DNA of 64,000 nucleotides from Sphingomonadaceae bacterium. GTDB lineage: Bacteria; Pseudomonadota; Alphaproteobacteria; Sphingomonadales; Sphingomonadaceae. The stretch is from the NCBI GenBank assembly GCA_024236155.1, contig JACKLA010000001.1:992001-1056000 (forward strand), in the 5' to 3' direction. The notes below the pieces were generated by a model. It was given only the letters and a program-made list of their open reading frames with translations, was not told the origin of the DNA and made no database searches. Of the stretch, positions 17,326-25,822 are shown piece by piece (position 1 is the first letter of the stretch; every line of letters begins with the position of its first letter). The translations under genes and the position numbers were made by a program.

Positions 17326-18489
17326 TTACTCCTGCACCGGCGTGGGCGGGGTGACGGTTGCAATCGGCGGCTTCGCCGCCCGTTTGCGTAACTCGGGCAG
17401 TGGCAGGTACGGCGTGACACCGTTTGCCTCGATCACGGTCTTGTCGTTCTGGCTGAGCACCTGTTCCATGGTCTCATAATAGAGGCGTTGGCGGGTGACT
17501 TCCGGGGCGAGGCGGTATTGCTCGTAGACCTTGTCGAAGGCCTGCGCTTCACCCTCGGCCTGCGCCAGCACCTGCTGGGCGTAACCGCGCGCAGTGTTGC
17601 GTGCCGCATCGGCATTCTGTTCGGCTACGGAGACATCCCGGAAGGCGTCGACCACCTCGCCCGGCGGGTCGGCCTTGGCGATTTCCACACCGATCACCTG
17701 GATGCCCGCCTGATACCCGTCGAGCACCGCCTGCATCCGCTCACGCACGCGCAGTTCGATTTCCGCACGGCCCTGGCCGGAGAATGTCTGATCGAGCGTT
17801 TTTTCCGCCACCGACGCACGCATCGCGGCTTCGGCAACCTCGTTCACCGTTTCCGCCGGATCGGCCAGCTTGAACTTGAAATTGCTCAGGTCCTTGATGT
17901 TCCAGCGCACGATATAGCTCAGGTCGACAAGGTTCTGGTCACCGGTCAGGATCAGCTTTTCCTTCTGTCCATCGCCGGGAATGCGGACTGCACGCACGCC
18001 TTGCACATCTTCGATATCCACGGTTTCGATCGGCCAGGGCAGGCTGATCTTGAGGCCCGGCTCCAGCGTGCGGGTGTAGTTGCCCAGCGTCTTGACCACT
18101 GCCTGTTCTTTCGGCCCGATCAGGTGAACCATGGTCGAGATCAGCCCGACCGCTATCAGGCCGACCAGCGCAACCGGAAACCAGCTCTTGCCGCCGGGGC
18201 GTTCGGGCATGCGGAAACCGCCGCCGCGTCCGCCACCACCGCCTGATTTGCGGTGCTTGAAAATGTCTTCGATATTGGCGGCGCGCCGCCCGTCATCGCC
18301 GCTGCGCGGGGGAAGCCATGGGTTCTTCGGCCCTTTCGGCCCATCGGAAGAGCCCGAGCCATTCTCGCTACCAGCAGGTGCGTCGCCCGAGCCATCGCCC
18401 GAACCTCCGTCTCCCGATCCGCCGCCCCACGGGCTCTTGCCTGCCATGGCTAGCCCGAATTTCTCTCTCAACGCACGCAATGTGTCCAT
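17326..18489 (-). CDS. hflK: FtsH protease modulator HflK
   Basis: The HflK partner of HflC, about 387 residues. A Gly/Ser/Pro-rich cytoplasmic N-terminus (GGGSGDGGSGDGSGD, then GGGGGRGGG) leads to a membrane segment at about residues 103-122, the SPFH domain (LGNYTRTLEPGLKISLPWPI, DIEDVQGVRAVRIPG) and a coiled coil ending YYETMEQVLSQNDKTVIE. The ATG at 18489 (MDTLRALREK) has AAAGG 5 bases upstream; the ATG at 18447 (MAGKSPWGGG) resembles the usual family start and is the alternative. The region upstream is shared with the divergent mrp gene. Confidence 0.93.
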   Translation of the reverse strand: MDTLRALREKFGLAMAGKSPWGGGSGDGGSGDGSGDAPAGSENGSGSSDGPKGPKNPWLPPRSGDDGRRAANIEDIFKHRKSGGGGGRGGGFRMPERPGGKSWFPVALVGLIAVGLISTMVHLIGPKEQAVVKTLGNYTRTLEPGLKISLPWPIETVDIEDVQGVRAVRIPGDGQKEKLILTGDQNLVDLSYIVRWNIKDLSNFKFKLADPAETVNEVAEAAMRASVAEKTLDQTFSGQGRAEIELRVRERMQAVLDGYQAGIQVIGVEIAKADPPGEVVDAFRDVSVAEQNADAARNTARGYAQQVLAQAEGEAQAFDKVYEQYRLAPEVTRQRLYYETMEQVLSQNDKTVIEANGVTPYLPLPELRKRAAKPPIATVTPPTPVQE

Positions 18490-18563
18490 GCCAGCCTTTA
18501 TAGGTGTCGATTGTAGGAAAAACAGGGGTTGCGGGCGGGAATTTGCTGCTAGGAAGCGCCGCG

Positions 18564-19541
18564 ATGGACGATAAGGCTCTTCTCGCACGCCTGCCCGCTT
18601 CGGTTGCGGACCGGGTGCAATCGATCAGACAGGCAGATGGCAGGGTGACGCTGGTGGTCGACGCCACCGGGCTCGACCAGCAGACCCGCGACGGGTTCGA
18701 GGCAGCGTGCCGCGATATCCTCGGCGAAGTGGACGGCGTGGATGAAGTGCGTGTCGCGATGATGGCCGATCGCGTGCGACGCAGGATCGTGGCGATCGGT
18801 TCGGGCAAGGGCGGGGTCGGCAAGTCGACGCTGACCGCAAATCTCGCCGTTGCGCTCCACCGCATGGGGCGCAAGGTGGGGCTGGTCGATGCCGACATCT
18901 ACGGCCCCTCGCAGCCGACTTTGCTGGCGACCGAAGGGGTCAAGCCGGAGGCCAGGGACGACAAGCTCGTCCCGGTGATGAGCCCGCTGGGTATCCCGAT
19001 GCTGTCGATGGGGCACCTCGTCGAACCGGGCAAGGCGCTGGCGTGGCGCGGGCCGATGGCGGGCAATGCCTTCGGCCAGCTGGTCGATGCCAATTGGGGC
19101 GATACCGAACTGCTGCTGCTCGACCTGCCGCCGGGCACAGGCGATGTGCAGTTGTCGATGCTGCAGAAGCACAAGCCGGCAGGCGCGATTATCGTTTCCA
19201 CCCCACAGGACCTTGCCCTCATCGATGCGCAGCGTGCGGCCAATTTGTTCGACAGCGGCAAGGTGCCGATCATCGGGCTGGTCGAGAATATGTCCGGCTA
19301 TGCCTGCCCGCATTGCGGCGAGGTCAGCGATCCGTTCGGCAGCGGCGGGGTAGAGCGCGCGGCGGAAGGGACGGGTATTCCCTTCCTCGGCCGTATCCCG
19401 CTGGCGCTTGCGATTCGCTCGGCGAGCGATGAAGGCGAACCACCGGCTGCAGGCGATGCACCCGAGGGTGAGGCATTTGCTGCCATTGCGCGCCGTCTCG
19501 CCGATTGGCTCGACAGCCCACAAACGGGCATAGGGGCCTGA
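18564..19541 (+). CDS. apbC: Mrp/ApbC iron-sulfur cluster carrier ATPase
   Basis: A 325-residue P-loop protein that loads Fe-S clusters onto apoproteins. A short MIP18/DUF59-like domain (residues 1-85) precedes the deviant Walker A GSGKGGVGKSTLTANLA with its signature second lysine, DADIYGPSQPTLL, LLDLPPGTGDVQLSML and the cluster-binding cysteine pair YACPHCGEVSDPFG. The ATG at 18564 follows AGGAAG. It is 2 bases upstream of the molybdenum hydroxylase gene, itself an Fe-S-partnered enzyme type, and is followed by hemH, so the run combines metal-cofactor functions. Confidence 0.94.
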   Translation: MDDKALLARLPASVADRVQSIRQADGRVTLVVDATGLDQQTRDGFEAACRDILGEVDGVDEVRVAMMADRVRRRIVAIGSGKGGVGKSTLTANLAVALHRMGRKVGLVDADIYGPSQPTLLATEGVKPEARDDKLVPVMSPLGIPMLSMGHLVEPGKALAWRGPMAGNAFGQLVDANWGDTELLLLDLPPGTGDVQLSMLQKHKPAGAIIVSTPQDLALIDAQRAANLFDSGKVPIIGLVENMSGYACPHCGEVSDPFGSGGVERAAEGTGIPFLGRIPLALAIRSASDEGEPPAAGDAPEGEAFAAIARRLADWLDSPQTGIGA

Positions 19542-19543
19542 CG

Positions 19544-21835
19544 ATGCGGATCAGCCGACGCGGAGTCCTGATAGGCGGTGCGGTCGGCGGCGGCTTGCTG
19601 GTCGCCTGGTATCTCAGCCCGCGCAGCTTTTCCGACCCGCTCCAGCCCGTTGAGGGGGAGCATAATTTCGGCGCCTGGCTGCGGATCGCGGAAGATGGCG
19701 TGGTGACGGTGGCGGTTCCCCAGCTCGAAATGGGGCAGGGGGGGACCACCATCCTGCCGCAAGTGGTGGCATTCGAACTGGGCGCGGACTGGCGGCAGGT
19801 CGCGGTCGAGCCTGTGCCGGTGAGCGGGGCCTATGCCAATATCCCGCTCGCGGCGAAATGGGCGCCGCTATGGATGCCCATGCTGCCCGATCTTGCGTCA
19901 CCGCCCGATAGCCTGCTGGCCGAACGCTTCGCCCAGAACAACCGCTTCACCGCCACTGCCGATGGCACCACGCTTGCTGCCTATGAAGTCGGTTGCCGCG
20001 AGGCTGCCGCTTCGGCCCGCGCGGTGCTGGCAATGGAGGCTGCCGAGCGCTGGGATGTTTCGTGGGAAGAATGCTCGGTAGAAAACGGGCTGGTCACCCA
20101 TGGCGAAAAATCGCTCACCTTTGCCGAACTCGTGGTGGGTGCTGCCGGGCGCGAGGCACCCGATCCGCCGCCGCTGCGCCCCGAATTTGCCGCCGAGCGC
20201 CCGCTGCCGGGTCAGGCCGATGCGCCGATCACCCATCCCCGGCTCGACCTGCCATCCAAGGTCGATGGCAGCCATTTGTTCGCGGGCGATATCCGTTTGC
20301 CCGACATGGTTTATGCCGCGATCAAGCACGGCCCGGTCGCGCGTGAAAGCGAGCTGACCGCGTTCAATGCATCGGCAGCCCATCGCATCCCCGAGGTGGT
20401 TCGCGTGGTGAAAGGCAAACGCTGGCTCGCGGCCGTCGCCACAGACTGGTGGAGTGCCGACCGTGCGGTCGAAGCGATGCAGCCGCGCTTCAAGGCCTCC
20501 GGGTTGGTCGACGGACAGAAGCTCGAAGAAATTATCGATGGCAAGCTGGCGAAGGCGGCGACCCACCGTATCTGGACGCGTGGCGATGTACCCGAAGCGC
20601 CGCTAACCAAGCCCGAGCTGGCCGTTCGCTATGACGTTTCGCCTGCGCTTCATGCCACGCTGGAAACCGCAACAGCGACGGCGCGCTATGTCGATGGCAG
20701 GCTGGAGCTGTGGATGGCGTGCCAGGCGCCCGAACAGGCGCGCAAGGCGGCGGCGAAGGCCATCGGCCTCTCGCTGGACGATGTGGTGCTGTACCCGATG
20801 CCAGCAGGTGGCAGCTTCGACCGGCGGCTCGAGCATGACCATGCGATCGAGGCTGCGCTGATCGCTCGCGAGGTGGCGAAGGATGGCGGACGTCCGGTGC
20901 AACTTGTGTGGTCGCGCTGGCAGGAACACCTCGCCTCGGTGCCGCGCCCGCCGGTTGCCGCGATGCTTAGCGCGCGCATTCCGCATGGCGGGGAAGGGCA
21001 GATCGATACGCTGCATATGCGCATCGCGGCCCCTTCGACGCATCATGAATTCGGTGCGCGATTGTTCGACAATGACACCCGCCGAGCCGCACTCGCCGCG
21101 TCGGATGGCGAGGCCGATGCAATGGTGGTCGAGGGCGCGATGCCAATCTACGGCATTCCCAACGCTTCGGTCGACCATGTGCCGGTTTCGCTGCCACTTG
21201 CTACCGGGCGGATGCGCGGCAATGCGCATGGTTATACCGCCTTCTTCGTCGAGAGTTTCATCGACGAGATCGCGCATAAATTCAGCCGTGAACCGCTGTC
21301 CTACCGGATCGGCATGCTCGGTGGCGATCCGCGCATGGTCGCTTGCCTGCAACAGGCGGCCCGCCTTGCCGAATGGGGCGGCGGGGTGGACCAGAGCGGA
21401 CAAGGCATCGCTTGCCACCGGATCGGCCCGGATGTCGGGGGAGGCCGGATCGCCTGCGTCGCTACTGCGCGGCGCGACAGCGGCGGGGTGCGCGTGACAA
21501 AGCTGACGGCAGCGGTCGATATCGGCCGGATCGTCAATCTCGACATCGCGCGCCAGCAGGTCGAAGGCGGGCTAGTGTTCGGCATGGGCCTCGCGCTCGG
21601 TTCGGCGACGGGCTATTTCGATGGCCTGCCGACATCGCAGAACCTCTCGCAACTCGACCTGCCCTTGCTTGCCGATTGCCCGGAGATCGACGTCGAGTTC
21701 ATCGCCAGCGAAGAAGACCCGTTTGATCCGGGCGAACTGGGCGTGGCAGTGGCGGCCCCGGCCATCGCCAATGCGCTTTTTTCCGCGACCGGCCTTCGAT
21801 TCCGCCGCCTGCCGCTTATCTCCGAAGGCCTATGA
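19544..21835 (+). CDS. IorB-like molybdopterin-binding oxidoreductase large subunit, Tat-exported
   Basis: A 763-residue xanthine-oxidase-family large subunit of the isoquinoline 1-oxidoreductase beta/aldehyde dehydrogenase group. The N-terminus MRISRRGVLIGGAVGGGLLV is a twin-arginine signal or anchor. Family blocks include QLEMGQGGTTILPQVVAFEL, the substrate channel region AFFVESFIDEIAHKF and the C-terminal PGELGVAVAAPAIANALF with the catalytic glutamate. It binds the molybdenum cofactor and normally works with a small [2Fe-2S] subunit (IorA-like), which is absent from this window. It lies 2 bases after apbC and its stop overlaps the hemH start (ATGA). The substrate, an aldehyde or N-heterocycle, is not predictable. 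Confidence 0.86.
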   Translation: MRISRRGVLIGGAVGGGLLVAWYLSPRSFSDPLQPVEGEHNFGAWLRIAEDGVVTVAVPQLEMGQGGTTILPQVVAFELGADWRQVAVEPVPVSGAYANIPLAAKWAPLWMPMLPDLASPPDSLLAERFAQNNRFTATADGTTLAAYEVGCREAAASARAVLAMEAAERWDVSWEECSVENGLVTHGEKSLTFAELVVGAAGREAPDPPPLRPEFAAERPLPGQADAPITHPRLDLPSKVDGSHLFAGDIRLPDMVYAAIKHGPVARESELTAFNASAAHRIPEVVRVVKGKRWLAAVATDWWSADRAVEAMQPRFKASGLVDGQKLEEIIDGKLAKAATHRIWTRGDVPEAPLTKPELAVRYDVSPALHATLETATATARYVDGRLELWMACQAPEQARKAAAKAIGLSLDDVVLYPMPAGGSFDRRLEHDHAIEAALIAREVAKDGGRPVQLVWSRWQEHLASVPRPPVAAMLSARIPHGGEGQIDTLHMRIAAPSTHHEFGARLFDNDTRRAALAASDGEADAMVVEGAMPIYGIPNASVDHVPVSLPLATGRMRGNAHGYTAFFVESFIDEIAHKFSREPLSYRIGMLGGDPRMVACLQQAARLAEWGGGVDQSGQGIACHRIGPDVGGGRIACVATARRDSGGVRVTKLTAAVDIGRIVNLDIARQQVEGGLVFGMGLALGSATGYFDGLPTSQNLSQLDLPLLADCPEIDVEFIASEEDPFDPGELGVAVAAPAIANALFSATGLRFRRLPLISEGL

Positions 21836-22854
21836 CCTGGAGCGAGCAGAAACTTGGCGACGATCACACGCCGGTTGCCAGCGGCAGGATCGGCGTGTTG
21901 CTGGTCAATCTCGGCACGCCCGATGCACCCGATGCGCCTTCGGTGCGGCGCTATCTCAAGGAATTCCTGTCTGACCGGCGCGTGGTTGAGATTCCGCCGA
22001 TTGCCTGGCAGCCGATCCTGCGCGGGATCATCCTCAACACCCGCCCGAAGAAAAGCGCCGCGGCCTATGCGAAGGTGTGGACCGAGGACGGCTCGCCGCT
22101 CGCGCATATCACGCGCCAGCAGGCGGAAGGCTTGCAGGCGCGGCTCGGCGATGGCGTGATGGTGCGCTGGGGTACGCGTTACGGCACACCATCGATCGGC
22201 GACGAATTGCAGGCGTTGATGGATGCGGGCTGCGACCGCATAGTCTTCGCACCGCTCTATCCGCAATATTCGGGCGCCACGACCGGCACCGCTGTGGACA
22301 AGCTTGCGGACAAGCTGGGGACCATGCGTTGGCAACCCGCCATCCGCACGCTGCCGCCTTACCACGACGATCCTGCCTATATCGATGCGCTGGCGAGGGA
22401 TATCGGCACGCAGATCGACACGCTTGATTTCGTGCCGGAAGTCCTGCTGCTGAGCTATCACGGCATGCCACTGCGCACGCTCGAACTGGGTGACCCCTAT
22501 CACTGCCATTGCCGCAAGACCTCGCGCCTGCTGGCCGAGGCGCTTGGCCGGTCTGACCTGCGGATCGAGACGAGTTTCCAGTCGCGCTTCGGCCGCGCCA
22601 AATGGCTCGAACCGGCGACCGATGCGACGCTCGAAGCCCTGGCGGCCGAGGGGGTAAAACGCCTCGCCGTCGCCATGCCGGGCTTTTCCGCCGATTGTCT
22701 CGAAACGCTCGAGGAGATCGCGATGGAAGGGCGCGACAGCTTTATCGAAGCGGGGGGCGAGAATTACGCCGCGCTATCGTGCCTCAATGCGGGCGAGCCG
22801 GGGATGGTGATGCTGGAGGCGATGATCCGCCGCGAATTGTCGGGCTGGATTTAG
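21832..22854 (+). CDS. hemH: Ferrochelatase HemH
   Basis: A 340-residue enzyme inserting ferrous iron into protoporphyrin IX, the last step of heme synthesis. Signature blocks are GVLLVNLGTPDAPDAPSVRR, EFLSDRRVVEIP, the metal-site histidine in LLLSYHGMPLRTL, the FQSRFGRAKWLEPATD region and the acidic VAMPGFSADCLETLEEI. The ATG overlaps the preceding stop by 4 bases, so it is translationally coupled to the molybdenum hydroxylase gene. It is followed after 41 bases by a heme enzyme (P450) with its own operator. Confidence 0.95.
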   Translation: MTWSEQKLGDDHTPVASGRIGVLLVNLGTPDAPDAPSVRRYLKEFLSDRRVVEIPPIAWQPILRGIILNTRPKKSAAAYAKVWTEDGSPLAHITRQQAEGLQARLGDGVMVRWGTRYGTPSIGDELQALMDAGCDRIVFAPLYPQYSGATTGTAVDKLADKLGTMRWQPAIRTLPPYHDDPAYIDALARDIGTQIDTLDFVPEVLLLSYHGMPLRTLELGDPYHCHCRKTSRLLAEALGRSDLRIETSFQSRFGRAKWLEPATDATLEALAAEGVKRLAVAMPGFSADCLETLEEIAMEGRDSFIEAGGENYAALSCLNAGEPGMVMLEAMIRRELSGWI

Positions 22855-22863
22855 CAAGAGGAA

Positions 22864-22885
22864 TTACTTACACTGGTGTAGGTAA
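22864..22885. promoter_or_regulatory. 22-bp palindromic operator in front of the P450 gene
   Basis: Arms TTAC-T-TACAC and GTGTA-G-GTAA are symmetric around 22874/22875, with 9 of 11 base pairs matching (mismatches at the fifth pair and the centre). The site lies entirely in the 41-base gap between hemH and the P450 start and its right end runs into the AAGGAG ribosome-binding site at 22884-22889. The size and symmetry are typical of TetR-family operators; no tetR gene is in the window, so the regulator must be elsewhere. Function is inferred from symmetry and position. Confidence 0.6.
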
Positions 22886-22895
22886 GGAGCTTCCT

Positions 22896-24287
22896 ATGGC
22901 TACACTGGCTGACCCTGCACTCCATCCTGCCGCGCCGATGCCCACGCATTGGAAAGACGGCAATCCGACACCCGCCGACCTCGCGCACATCCCGGGCGAT
23001 GGCGGTTTCCCGATCATCGGCAACACATTCCGCATGCTTGCCGATCCGCATGCTTTTACCAAGGCGATGGTCGAGCGATACGGCCCGGTCTACAAGAACC
23101 GTGCCTTTGGCGGCTGGGTGGTCGCGCTGGTCGGGGCCGATGCGAACGAGCTGGTGCTGTTTGACCGCGACAAGAATTTCTCGAGCGAGCAGGGCTGGGG
23201 CCCGATCCTCGACCAGCTGTTTCCGCGCGGGCTGATGCTGATGGATTTCGACCACCATCGCGCAGACCGCAAGGCGCTGTCGATTGCCTTCAAGCCCGGG
23301 CCGATGCGGCATTATTCGGGCAGCCTCAATCGCGGGATCGCGCAGGCAGTGAAGGGCTGGGCCGACCATCCGATGCAGTTCTATCCGGCGATCAAGCAGC
23401 TGACGCTCGATCTTGCTGCCGACAGCTTTATCGGTATCCCGTGGGGACCGGAAGCTGACCGGATCAACGAGGCGTTTGTCTATATGGTGCAGGCGGCAGT
23501 CGCGCCGATCCGCCATCCGCTGCCGTTCACCCTGATGCGCAAGGGGGTGAAGGGGCGCGAGTTTCTGGTCGATTATTTTACGAAGGAAACCCATCGCCGC
23601 CGCGCCGAAGGCGGCGGACAGGACATGTTCAGCCAGTTCGCCACTGCGACGCGGGAAGACGGCAGCCTGCTGCCGGTCGACGAGGTGGTCGATCATATGA
23701 ATTTCCTGATGATGGCCGCGCATGACACCATCACCTCCAGCGCCACCTCGCTGGTGTGGTTGCTGGCGAAAAACCCCGAATGGCAGGACAGGCTGCGTGA
23801 CGAGATCATCTCGATCACCGGCGGCAGCGGCGATCTGCAATATGACGAGCTGGGCAGGCTCGAGCTGGTCGAGATGGCGTTCAAGGAAGCGCTGCGGCTG
23901 GTCCCGCCCGTCCCCTCCACCCCGCGCCGTGCGCTGCGGGAGTTCGAGTTCGGCGGTTATCGCATCCCCGCCGGAACCCCGGTCGGGATCAACACGCAAT
24001 ATGTCCACCACATGGAAGAATACTGGCCCGATCCGGAGAAGTTCGACCCGATGCGATTCACGCCCGATCTGGTGAAGGCGCGGCACAAATATGCCTGGGT
24101 GCCGTTCGGCGGCGGCGCGCATATGTGCCTCGGCCTGCATTTCGCATACATGCAGGTGAAGATACTGATGGCGCAGCTGCTGACCCGCTATTCGATCGAG
24201 GTCGAAGAGGGTTATGATCCAGACTGGCAGGCATGGCCGATTCCCAAGCCCAAGGACGGGCTGAAGGTGACTTTCAGGAGCTGGTGA
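22896..24287 (+). CDS. Cytochrome P450
   Basis: A 463-residue soluble heme-thiolate mono-oxygenase, without a signal peptide or membrane anchor. The I-helix motif is MAAHDTITSS, the K-helix ExxR is FKEALRLVPPVPSTPRR, and the heme-binding loop is PFGGGAHMCLGLHFAYMQ with the axial thiolate at Cys411. The N-terminal IPGDGGFPIIGNTFRMLADP and the architecture resemble the sterol/retinoid/terpenoid-type (CYP51/CYP120-like) group more than small camphor-type P450s; this is an impression, not a classification. AAGGAG sits 6 bases before the ATG. No ferredoxin or reductase gene is nearby. It follows hemH and has its own palindromic operator. Confidence 0.93.
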   Translation: MATLADPALHPAAPMPTHWKDGNPTPADLAHIPGDGGFPIIGNTFRMLADPHAFTKAMVERYGPVYKNRAFGGWVVALVGADANELVLFDRDKNFSSEQGWGPILDQLFPRGLMLMDFDHHRADRKALSIAFKPGPMRHYSGSLNRGIAQAVKGWADHPMQFYPAIKQLTLDLAADSFIGIPWGPEADRINEAFVYMVQAAVAPIRHPLPFTLMRKGVKGREFLVDYFTKETHRRRAEGGGQDMFSQFATATREDGSLLPVDEVVDHMNFLMMAAHDTITSSATSLVWLLAKNPEWQDRLRDEIISITGGSGDLQYDELGRLELVEMAFKEALRLVPPVPSTPRRALREFEFGGYRIPAGTPVGINTQYVHHMEEYWPDPEKFDPMRFTPDLVKARHKYAWVPFGGGAHMCLGLHFAYMQVKILMAQLLTRYSIEVEEGYDPDWQAWPIPKPKDGLKVTFRSW

Positions 24288-24362
24288 GTTCCCGCGAAGG
24301 CGGGAACCTCAGTCGGGTATGTCGATCCATATAGCCTGAGACCCCCGCCTGCGCGGGGGTTC
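24288..24362. repeat. REP/REPIN-like inverted repeat (family CCCGCGAAGGCGGG)
   Basis: Starting immediately after the P450 stop, GTTCCCGCGAAGGCGGGAAC then CTCAG (24288-24312) is matched on the opposite strand by AACCCCCGCGCAGGCGGGGG then TCTCAGG (24362-24335). Each unit is itself a small hairpin with a purine-rich tail, and the two units are inverted around a 22-base AT-richer loop. The right unit runs into the stop codon of the convergent DUF1674 gene, so it also serves as the shared 3' end of both genes and probably as a transcript-stabilising or terminating hairpin. Confidence 0.75.
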
Positions 24363-24531
24363 AAAAATCGATGGCGATGCCGTCTTTCTCCCAGTCGCCA
24401 TAGCGGGTGGGGGACAGCTCGCGCGGTTCGTCTTTTGCCGGATCGATGGCCTTGGGTTCGGGCGCCGGATCGTTGGTCCAGTGGCTGGGCTTCTTGAAGT
24501 CCTTCGCCGCGCCGGATTTCTCTTTCGTCAT
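24361..24531 (-). CDS. DUF1674 / SDHAF4-like small protein
   Basis: A 56-residue protein starting MTKEKSGAAKDFKKPSHW and ending SPTRYGDWEKDGIAIDF. The C-terminal PTRYGDWEKDG-x-x-IDF block is the hallmark of DUF1674, the family of the mitochondrial succinate dehydrogenase assembly factor SDHAF4, which in eukaryotes shields the flavinated SdhA before complex assembly. The N-terminal half is charged and probably disordered. It is divergent from rsmB (56 bases) and its stop codon lies in a REP-like repeat. The bacterial function is inferred by homology; no sdh genes are present in the window. Confidence 0.82.
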   Translation of the reverse strand: MTKEKSGAAKDFKKPSHWTNDPAPEPKAIDPAKDEPRELSPTRYGDWEKDGIAIDF

Positions 24532-24586
24532 ACTGGCTCAATGCGCGGGCTGGCGGGAAGTTGCAAGCCGGTCTAGTGGGGCCGCG

Positions 24587-25822
24587 ATGGCCCATACCCC
24601 CGGACTCCCCGCGCGCCGCGCCGCGTTGCAGATGATCGATGCCGTGCTCCATCGCGGCGAGACGCTGGAGGTGGCCGGGCGAAATGCGATCCGCAGCATC
24701 AAGGCGGGGCCGGACAAGGCGCTGGCGCTCGCCATAGCCAATGAAAGCCTGCGCTGGCTGACCGATCTCGATGCGCTGATCGACAGCGCGACGAAGCAGG
24801 TGCTTCCGCCCGATGCCAAGGCGCGCAGCGTGCTGCGGCTGATGCTGGCGCAATGGCTGCGGCTCGATACCCCGCCGCATGCCGTGATTGCGACTGCGTT
24901 GCCCTTGCTGGGTGGCGGACCGAGGCGGCTGGCGCATGGCGTGTTCTCGACGCTGGTGAAGCGCGAAGCCGCGCTGCCCGATGTACCGACCCTGCCCGAG
25001 GCTGTGCGTGAACGCTGGGGCGAGCGCGCCGCTGCCATCGCCGCCGGACTGGTCGAGCCGCCACCGCTCGACCTGACGCTGGGCAACCCTGCGGAAACCG
25101 CCGAATGGGCCAATCGCCTCGCGGCCGACAGCTATGCCCCCGGCCACGTCCGCCTGCCGCGCGGCGAGGCGGTGGAGAAGATCGAGGGATACAAGGATGG
25201 CGCATGGTGGGTGCAGGACCTTGCCGCTTCTATCCCCGCGCGTTTGCTGGGCGCAGGTGAGGGGCGCCATGTGCTCGACCTATGCGCCGCACCCGGTGGC
25301 AAGACGATGCAACTGGCGGCGGCGGGCTGGCACGTCACCGCGCTCGACCTCAGCAAGCGGCGGCTCGACCTCTTGCGTGACAACCTGAAACGCACCGGCC
25401 TCAAGGCCTCACTTGTCCGCGCCGATGCGCTGGAGTGGGAGCCGAAGCATCGTTTCGACGCGATCCTGCTCGATGCACCCTGCACGGCCACCGGCACCGC
25501 GCGCCGCCACCCCGATGTGCTGCACCGGATTGGTGCGCGGCAGATCGCCGAGATGGCTCAGCTGCAATCCGCGCTGGTCGCGCGCGCTGCCGAATGGCTC
25601 AAGCCCGGCGGCGTGCTGGTCTACGCCACCTGCTCGCTGGAGCGCGAGGAAAGCGAGGAGCAGGCGGCGAAGGTTGCGCTGGAACCGATGCCGATCCTGC
25701 CCGACGAATTACCCGCCAGCATCGCACCGACTGCAGAAGGCTGGTTGCGAACCCATCCGGGCATGCTGGGCGACAAAGGCGGCCTCGACGGCTTCTTCGT
25801 CGCGCGGTGGAAACGCGCCTAA
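24587..25822 (+). CDS. rsmB: 16S rRNA m5C methyltransferase, RsmB/Sun family
   Basis: A 411-residue enzyme with an N-terminal NusB-like RNA-binding domain (residues 1-130, PARRAALQMIDAVLHRGETL) and a C-terminal Rossmann methyltransferase with the SAM loop VLDLCAAPGGKTMQLAAAG, the catalytic cysteine in LLDAPCTATGTARRHPDV and the second cysteine in VYATCSLEREESEEQ. It is expected to form m5C in 16S rRNA (position 967 in E. coli). The ATG at 24587 was chosen because it begins the NusB domain; the upstream in-frame extension crosses the DUF1674 gene. Its end overlaps msrA by 4 bases, tail to tail. Confidence 0.93.
   Translation: MAHTPGLPARRAALQMIDAVLHRGETLEVAGRNAIRSIKAGPDKALALAIANESLRWLTDLDALIDSATKQVLPPDAKARSVLRLMLAQWLRLDTPPHAVIATALPLLGGGPRRLAHGVFSTLVKREAALPDVPTLPEAVRERWGERAAAIAAGLVEPPPLDLTLGNPAETAEWANRLAADSYAPGHVRLPRGEAVEKIEGYKDGAWWVQDLAASIPARLLGAGEGRHVLDLCAAPGGKTMQLAAAGWHVTALDLSKRRLDLLRDNLKRTGLKASLVRADALEWEPKHRFDAILLDAPCTATGTARRHPDVLHRIGARQIAEMAQLQSALVARAAEWLKPGGVLVYATCSLEREESEEQAAKVALEPMPILPDELPASIAPTAEGWLRTHPGMLGDKGGLDGFFVARWKRA

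Noticed and set aside
22602..22895. An in-frame N-terminal extension of the P450 into hemH
   Set aside because: The extension is the hemH sequence in a wrong frame; the ATG at 22896 has a strong AAGGAG and starts the normal P450 N-terminus.
22851..24140. A 429-codon open frame on the minus strand opposite the P450 gene
   Set aside because: It mirrors codon structure of the P450 in GC-rich DNA, has no signature of any family, and the plus-strand P450 has complete catalytic motifs.
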